In this document: positions 59,850-64,000 of the stretch, piece after piece
How the letters are laid out: every line of letters begins with the position of its first letter
How positions within the stretch are numbered: position 1 is the stretch's first letter
NCBI GenBank assembly: GCA_023667345.1
Contig: JAMPAF010000003.1
Coordinates: 1-64,000, forward strand
Reading direction: 5' to 3'
Source: Clostridiales bacterium
GTDB lineage: Bacteria; Bacillota; Clostridia; Christensenellales; Borkfalkiaceae
Length of the DNA: 64,000 bases
The notes under the pieces: generated by a model
Database searches by the model: none
Told to the model about the DNA's origin: nothing
The model's input: the letters and a program-made list of their open reading frames with translations, nothing else
Position numbers and translations under genes: made by a program

Positions 59850-60300
59850 TTATACTGGGTGTCTTCTTTCAATGCGTAGCATTTAAAGAGGACGAGCGTT
59901 GAATTCTCAAAACAAGCGTTGCTCCGGTTGTTTTGCAACGCGAGATGAGCAAACGCATATGTCCCGTGTTTGCGGTGACCGTAGCAACGGTTGCCCTTAC
60001 CGTTGCGGAGACCTCCCGCATTGCGGGTAAAGGTAATAGTTAAATTAAGAATAATGCTAAGGTGAAGAGCATCAACCTCTTCCGTCTGCTACGCAGCCAC
60101 CTTCCCCTTCAAAGTGGAAGGCGAGGGGTTGCGCGGAAATCATGCTTTCCCCTTTGAAGGGGAAAGCACCTCGAAGAGGGGATAGAGGTTGATTATTTCG
60201 ACCTTATTTTACATTCTGCATTAAGATTACCTTCCGTCGCCTGACGGCGCCACCTTCCTCTTTAAAAATTTTTTGCAAAATTTTGAAAGAAGATGGCAAG
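59850..60300. repeat. Repeat-filled gap between nrdD and the nrdG unit
   Basis: 59855-59900 (GTGTCTTCTTTCAATGCG) is the inverse of sequence near 45640. 60040-60215 carries, inverted, the ATCAACCTCT...CCCCTTTGAAGGGG modules of 18995 and 45700. Palindromes around ACCGTAGCAACGGTTGCC and CCTCCCGCATTGCGGG occupy the middle. No gene is supported here. Confidence 0.65.
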
Positions 60301-60328
60301 ATTAAGTTGTAATCATTTTAAAAATATT

Positions 60329-60358
60329 GCCGCTTTGCGGGTTTTTCCGCAAAGCGGC
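60329..60358 (-). terminator. Terminator of nrdD
   Basis: GCCGCTTTGCGG pairs with CCGCAAAGCGGC, followed on the minus strand by CAATATTTTT. Confidence 0.8.
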
Positions 60359-60371
60359 TTGTAAATTCATT

Positions 60372-62495
60372 TTACAAATGCAAAACGCGCGCTTTAATCT
60401 CCTTCGTCTTGCCGACGTTCCAGAAATTCTCGCCTAAATATCCGCACGTGCGGCGGGTTACGTTCATTCTGCGGTGGTCTTTGTTGTGGCAGTTGGGGCA
60501 CTCCCACTCGTTGTCGGCGTTAATCTGAATTTCGCCGCTGAAACCGCACACCTGACAATAATCCGATTTGGTATTGAACTCGGCGTACTGGATATTGTCG
60601 TAAATAAACTTTATGACGTCCTCCATCGCCGTTAAATTCATATTCATATTGGGCACTTCGACGTAGGATATCGCGCCGCCCGAAGATATCTTCTGGAATT
60701 GGCTCTCGAACGAGAACTTCGAGAACGCGTCGATATTTTCGCGCACGTCTACGTGATAGCTGTTGGTGTAGTAGCCCTTGTCGGTAACGTCCTTTATCGT
60801 GCCGAAACGCTCCTTGTCGATACGCGCAAAGCGGTAGCAAAGGCTCTCCGCGGGCGTGCCGTAGAGCGCGAACCCGATGTTGGTTTCCTTCTTCCACTTG
60901 TCGCAGTGGTCGCGGAGCGACTGCATAACTTTGAGCGCGAATTCCTGCCCTTCGGGGGTGGTGTGCGAGACGCCCTTTACAAGCTTTGTGACCTCGTAGA
61001 GCCCTATATATCCCAGAGATATTGAAGAATAACCGCCGAAAAGGAACTTGTCAATCTTCTCGCCTTTATCGAGCCTTGCGATTGCGCCGTACTGCCAGTG
61101 AACGGGGGAAGTATCCGAAACGGTGCCCAAAAGCGCGTTGTGGCGGCACATTAAAGCGTCGAAACAGAGCTGTAATCTCTCTTCCAAAATATCCCAGAAT
61201 TTCTTCTCGTCGCCCTTAGCCAAAATGCCGCACTGCGGTAAATTTATCGAAACGACGCCCTGATTGAATCTGCCCTCGAACTTGTAGTTGCCGTTTTCGT
61301 CCTTCCACGGGGATAAAAAGCTGCGGCAGCCCATGGGCGAGAACACGTTACCCTCGTAATTTTCGCGCATCTTCTTTGCGGAGATGTAGTCGGGGTAGAA
61401 CCTCTTCGCCGAGCACTTTGCGGCAAGCTTAGTAAGATAGTCGTACTTACCGCCCGTAAGATTGTTGTTTTCGTCCAAAACGTAGACGAGCTTGGGGAAC
61501 GCGGGGGTGATGTACACGCCCACCTCGTTCTTTATACCCTTTAAACGCTGTTTTAAAATTTCCTCTATTATCATTGCGTTCTCTTCGATATACTCGTCTT
61601 TCTCGTCGAGATAGAGGAAAAGGGTGACGAACGGCGACTGTCCGTTTGTCGTCATTAACGTGTTAATCTGATACTGTATAGTCTGCACGCCCGCTTTAAG
61701 CTCGTCTTTCAAGCGCATCTCAACTATCTTTTTCTTCTCTTCGGCGTTTTCGTCGCCGAAAAGCTCGTCGCACTGCTTTTCGTACTTCTCCCTCGTGCGC
61801 CTTAAATACTTGCCGAGGTGCGCGATATTGACCGACTGCCCGCCGTACTGAGACGAAGCGACCGACGCTATTATCTGCGTAACTATGGTGCAAGCCGTCT
61901 GGAAGGACTTGGGGCTTTCGATAAGTTTGCCGTTCATGACCGTGCCGTTGTCGAGCATGTCCTCGATATTCACAAGACAGCAGTTGAAGATGGGCTGCAC
62001 GAAATAGTCGGAGTCGTGGAAATGAATCGCGCCCTCGTCGTGAGCCTTGGAAATATATTCGGGAAGAAGGAGACGGCGGGTCAAATCGCGCGAAACCTCG
62101 CCCGCAATCAAGTCGCGCTGGGTGGACGCCGTGCGGGCGTTCTTGTTGGAATTTTCTTCCATAACGTCCTTGTTGGCGTTCTTTATGAGCGACAAAATGC
62201 TGTCGTCCGTGGTGTTGGCTTTTCTGACCAGTGCGCGCTCGTAACGGTAGAGGATATACGCCTTCATAAGGCGGTACTTCTGCTGTTCCATCAGCTTTTC
62301 CTCGACCATATCCTGAATATCCTCGACCAAAAGGCGCGTTCTGTGACGGCGCGAAATTTCGTCGACGATATCCTCAATCTGCCTGTCGGTAACCCTGTCC
62401 TCGGGGTCTACCGCCTCGTTGGCTTTTTTAATCGCCTTCAAAATTTTGCTTCTGTCGAAATCAACCGTCGAGCCGTCTCTTTTAATAACTTTCAT
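60372..62495 (-). CDS. nrdD: Anaerobic (class III) ribonucleoside-triphosphate reductase
   Basis: 707 residues. An N-terminal ATP-cone (VIKRDGSTVDFDRSKI) for allosteric control, a glycyl-radical barrel, a C-terminal zinc site (CQVCG and CPNC), and the radical loop RRTCGYLGENFWNVGK with the glycine that carries the radical. It makes dNTPs without oxygen. ATG 62495 has AAGGTGAAAGG upstream. Expressed from a consensus promoter covered by two NrdR boxes. Confidence 0.97.
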   Translation of the reverse strand: MKVIKRDGSTVDFDRSKILKAIKKANEAVDPEDRVTDRQIEDIVDEISRRHRTRLLVEDIQDMVEEKLMEQQKYRLMKAYILYRYERALVRKANTTDDSILSLIKNANKDVMEENSNKNARTASTQRDLIAGEVSRDLTRRLLLPEYISKAHDEGAIHFHDSDYFVQPIFNCCLVNIEDMLDNGTVMNGKLIESPKSFQTACTIVTQIIASVASSQYGGQSVNIAHLGKYLRRTREKYEKQCDELFGDENAEEKKKIVEMRLKDELKAGVQTIQYQINTLMTTNGQSPFVTLFLYLDEKDEYIEENAMIIEEILKQRLKGIKNEVGVYITPAFPKLVYVLDENNNLTGGKYDYLTKLAAKCSAKRFYPDYISAKKMRENYEGNVFSPMGCRSFLSPWKDENGNYKFEGRFNQGVVSINLPQCGILAKGDEKKFWDILEERLQLCFDALMCRHNALLGTVSDTSPVHWQYGAIARLDKGEKIDKFLFGGYSSISLGYIGLYEVTKLVKGVSHTTPEGQEFALKVMQSLRDHCDKWKKETNIGFALYGTPAESLCYRFARIDKERFGTIKDVTDKGYYTNSYHVDVRENIDAFSKFSFESQFQKISSGGAISYVEVPNMNMNLTAMEDVIKFIYDNIQYAEFNTKSDYCQVCGFSGEIQINADNEWECPNCHNKDHRRMNVTRRTCGYLGENFWNVGKTKEIKARVLHL

Positions 62496-62558
62496 AGCCT
62501 TTCACCTTCCCCTTAATCTTTTGATGTAAAATTTTGTAATAAACTGTCGAACGCTTTC

Positions 62559-62610
62559 ACTATAACACATATATTGTTACTTGTCAATAGAGTAAACACA
62601 ATATATTGTA
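62559..62610 (-). promoter_or_regulatory. nrdD promoter with two NrdR boxes
   Basis: Perfect TTGACA (62582-62587), 17 bases, TATAGT (62559-62564) on the minus strand. ACACAATATATTGTA (62596-62610) is a near-perfect NrdR box just upstream of the -35, and a weaker box (62565-62579) fills the spacer. Their centres are about 31 bases apart, three helical turns, the usual NrdR arrangement. NrdR represses when dATP is high. Confidence 0.85.
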
Positions 62611-62719
62611 ATTTTCTCGCGGGTCTGTTATTCCGTGATTTATAAAAAAACAAATCTGCGTTTTTCGGCGCGAACGTTTAACATTATATTCCCGCCCGTC
62701 TTTTAAGTCAACCTTTTAA

Positions 62720-62734
62720 ACACAATATCTTGTA
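62720..62734. promoter_or_regulatory. Third NrdR-like box
   Basis: ACACAATATCTTGTA, one base from the main box. A degenerate partner (CCAAATATAGTGT) lies about 33 bases further on. No ribonucleotide reductase gene starts nearby on the plus strand; the next gene is the XRE regulator 260 bases away. Confidence 0.5.
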
Positions 62735-62862
62735 TGAAAGTTTTTAACACGTTTCCAAATATAGTGTGCGCTTATTTGAAAAAATTTAACAAACGGCAAA
62801 AAAAGCGCAAATTAACTTTATTTTTATAAATACCGCGCGAAAGTTTGCTTAAAATATGCTCA

Positions 62863-62901
62863 ATTCAACCTATTTTATACAAAATTCAACTTTTGGTTGA
62901 G
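62863..62901 (+). promoter_or_regulatory. Candidate operator of the XRE regulator gene
   Basis: TCAACTTTTGGTTGA (62886-62900) is a perfect inverted repeat (TCAAC-N5-GTTGA), and another ATTCAAC half-site lies 21 bases upstream (62863). A -10 (TATAAT, 62934-62939) is downstream, so bound protein would sit near or above the -35. Confidence 0.4.
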
Positions 62902-62994
62902 CGGAAAAATTATACAACAGCAAGTTTAAATGTTATAATAATTTACGAAAAGCGCGAACAGGCGTTGTTCCTTTAATATAAATTGGAGAAGAAA

Positions 62995-63897
62995 ATGGAA
63001 AACTTAGGACAGACTATCACCGATTACCGAAAAAAATTAAATCTGACCCAGAAAGATTTGGGCGAAAAGTTGAACGTTTCGCCGCAAGCCGTATCCAAAT
63101 GGGAAAACGGTCAGGCGGAACCCGACGCCTCCACCATTAAAAAGCTGTGCGAAATTTTTAAAATTTCCACAGACGAGCTTTTGGGCAACACCCCGCCCGA
63201 AAGCGAGATTGCGGCAACCGCCGCGCAAGTCCCCGAGCCCGTACAGCCCGCCGCGCCCGCGCCTCAGCCGCAGATTGTGCGCGAAACGGTCGTCGAGCAA
63301 AAGATTATAAACGGCTACTGCGAAAAGTGCAAAAAGCCCGTGGGACCTGACGAATACGTCGTCACGCACTCGGGGCGCGGCACGGGCACACAGCACATAT
63401 ATTGCAACAAATGCAAGGCGGAGATGGACGCCGCGCACAGGCACGCCGAATACTACAACCACAAGCGCGCCACGGTAAAATCGGTTATCTGGGGCGCGGT
63501 CGGGGGCGTTATAGCGCTCGTTGCCGTGCTGGTCGCCTTTCTTGTAGGCGTGCCCGACTTCCCCAAAGCGGCGGCTGTTATAATCTCGGTAATCGCGGGC
63601 GTAGCCTTCTTCTCGTTCGTTATGCAGATGTTCTGGGACGGCGTAGTCAACGATATGTTTTTCTTCTTCTTAAAATCGTTTAAAATGCCGGGGGTAATTT
63701 TTACGCTCGATTTGGACGGCATTATATTTTTATTATTAGTAAAGATAGGCGGCGCGATTCTGGGCGCGATATTATCCGTAATATTTTTCCTTATAGGAAT
63801 GATTATAACGCCGCTCGGCTCGATTCTGATTTTGCCGTTCGCATCCATTGCGCGCGCCGTCGAAGCAAAAAAGCTCAAAACCGCCGCAGAAAAGTAA
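62995..63897 (+). CDS. Membrane-anchored XRE-family transcription regulator
   Basis: 300 residues from ATG 62995 (GGAGAAG eight bases upstream; the earlier TTG overlaps the SD). An N-terminal HTH (LNLTQKDLGEKLNVSPQAVSKWENG), a Pro/Ala-rich linker, a four-Cys zinc ribbon (CEKCKKPV ... CNKCKAEM), then three or four membrane helices. Probably a membrane-located sensor-repressor that could autoregulate through the palindrome upstream. Signal unknown. Ends 100 bases before the window edge; a GTCATTCTGAGG repeat fragment follows at 63932. Confidence 0.85.
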   Translation: MENLGQTITDYRKKLNLTQKDLGEKLNVSPQAVSKWENGQAEPDASTIKKLCEIFKISTDELLGNTPPESEIAATAAQVPEPVQPAAPAPQPQIVRETVVEQKIINGYCEKCKKPVGPDEYVVTHSGRGTGTQHIYCNKCKAEMDAAHRHAEYYNHKRATVKSVIWGAVGGVIALVAVLVAFLVGVPDFPKAAAVIISVIAGVAFFSFVMQMFWDGVVNDMFFFFLKSFKMPGVIFTLDLDGIIFLLLVKIGGAILGAILSVIFFLIGMIITPLGSILILPFASIARAVEAKKLKTAAEK

Positions 63898-64000
63898 AGG
63901 TTATCAGCGCAAAAGCGATGCTCCGCCGTACCGTCATTCTGAGGTTTTTGCAGCAATGCGGACTTGTTTGAAACGTGACAAAAATTAGCCGCAAAAACCG

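Noticed and set aside
1..64000. Insertion sequence, prophage or defence island
   Set aside because: No transposase, integrase, phage or restriction/defence genes were recognised anywhere; the mobile-looking DNA consists only of short non-coding repeats.

Overview
The window looks like chromosome of an uncultured, strictly anaerobic member of the Clostridia (Bacillota). Evidence: the order of the housekeeping genes matches the Bacillus/Clostridium arrangement (yicC-gmk-rpoZ-priA-def-fmt-rsmB-rlmN-rpe-thiN-rpmB-asp23-fakA-recG); class III ribonucleotide reductase (nrdD, nrdG); a trimeric [FeFe] hydrogenase; a membrane pyrophosphatase; and a SpoIIQ-like peptidase behind a sigma-F/G-like promoter. 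I see no tRNA or rRNA genes, insertion sequences, prophage or CRISPR array. Family-level taxonomy cannot be settled from this sequence alone.

Layout: 1-4.1 kb is the str cluster (rpsL, rpsG, fusA, start of tuf) on the minus strand, broken up by intergenic repeats. 4.2-6.1 kb is a secreted CE12-type esterase. 6.5-23.2 kb is the minus-strand information-processing cluster, with several members of the usual Firmicutes set absent (remA, coaBC, prpC, prkC, rsgA). 23.5-31.1 kb is mixed: a nitrilase-fold pseudoenzyme, a secreted M1 peptidase, CorA behind a leader-peptide attenuator, a SpoIIQ-like protein, a strongly expressed 31-residue peptide gene, and a leaderless pair of paralogous membrane proteins. 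31.4-34.1 kb has a flavin reductase, a cupin and an RNA methylase. 34.1-37.6 kb is the most unusual region: a DUF5685-like protein, a J-domain/TPR/Cys-rich protein, a membrane protein and two more TPR/Cys-rich proteins. 37.7-45 kb has trpS, an HtrA-like lipoprotein, hppA and a lipoprotein whose promoter contains a C12/G12 tract. 45-51.4 kb is redox metabolism (HIT protein, GltD-like oxidoreductase, HydABC with a possible Rex site). 52-58.4 kb holds a heterodimeric ABC exporter, an NSS transporter, a ROK kinase and dut. 58.7-62.5 kb holds nrdG and nrdD, with two NrdR boxes on the nrdD promoter. A membrane-anchored XRE regulator closes the window.

Between genes, almost every gap contains the same mosaic of short dispersed repeats. 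An AT-rich module (core GAATTAAGAATT) sits directly on gene 3' ends and in some genes supplies the stop codon.

The strongest candidates for something undescribed are: (1) a structured RNA present in two copies (before fakA and at 35.95-36.13 kb) with compensatory stem changes; (2) the DUF5685 / J-domain / TPR / Cys-rich-tail locus; (3) a textbook-like terminator/antiterminator leader with a 13-codon peptide upstream of corA; (4) the 31-residue orphan peptide gene; and (5) a homopolymer tract inside a lipoprotein promoter. All functional statements are from reading motifs; no database search was run.
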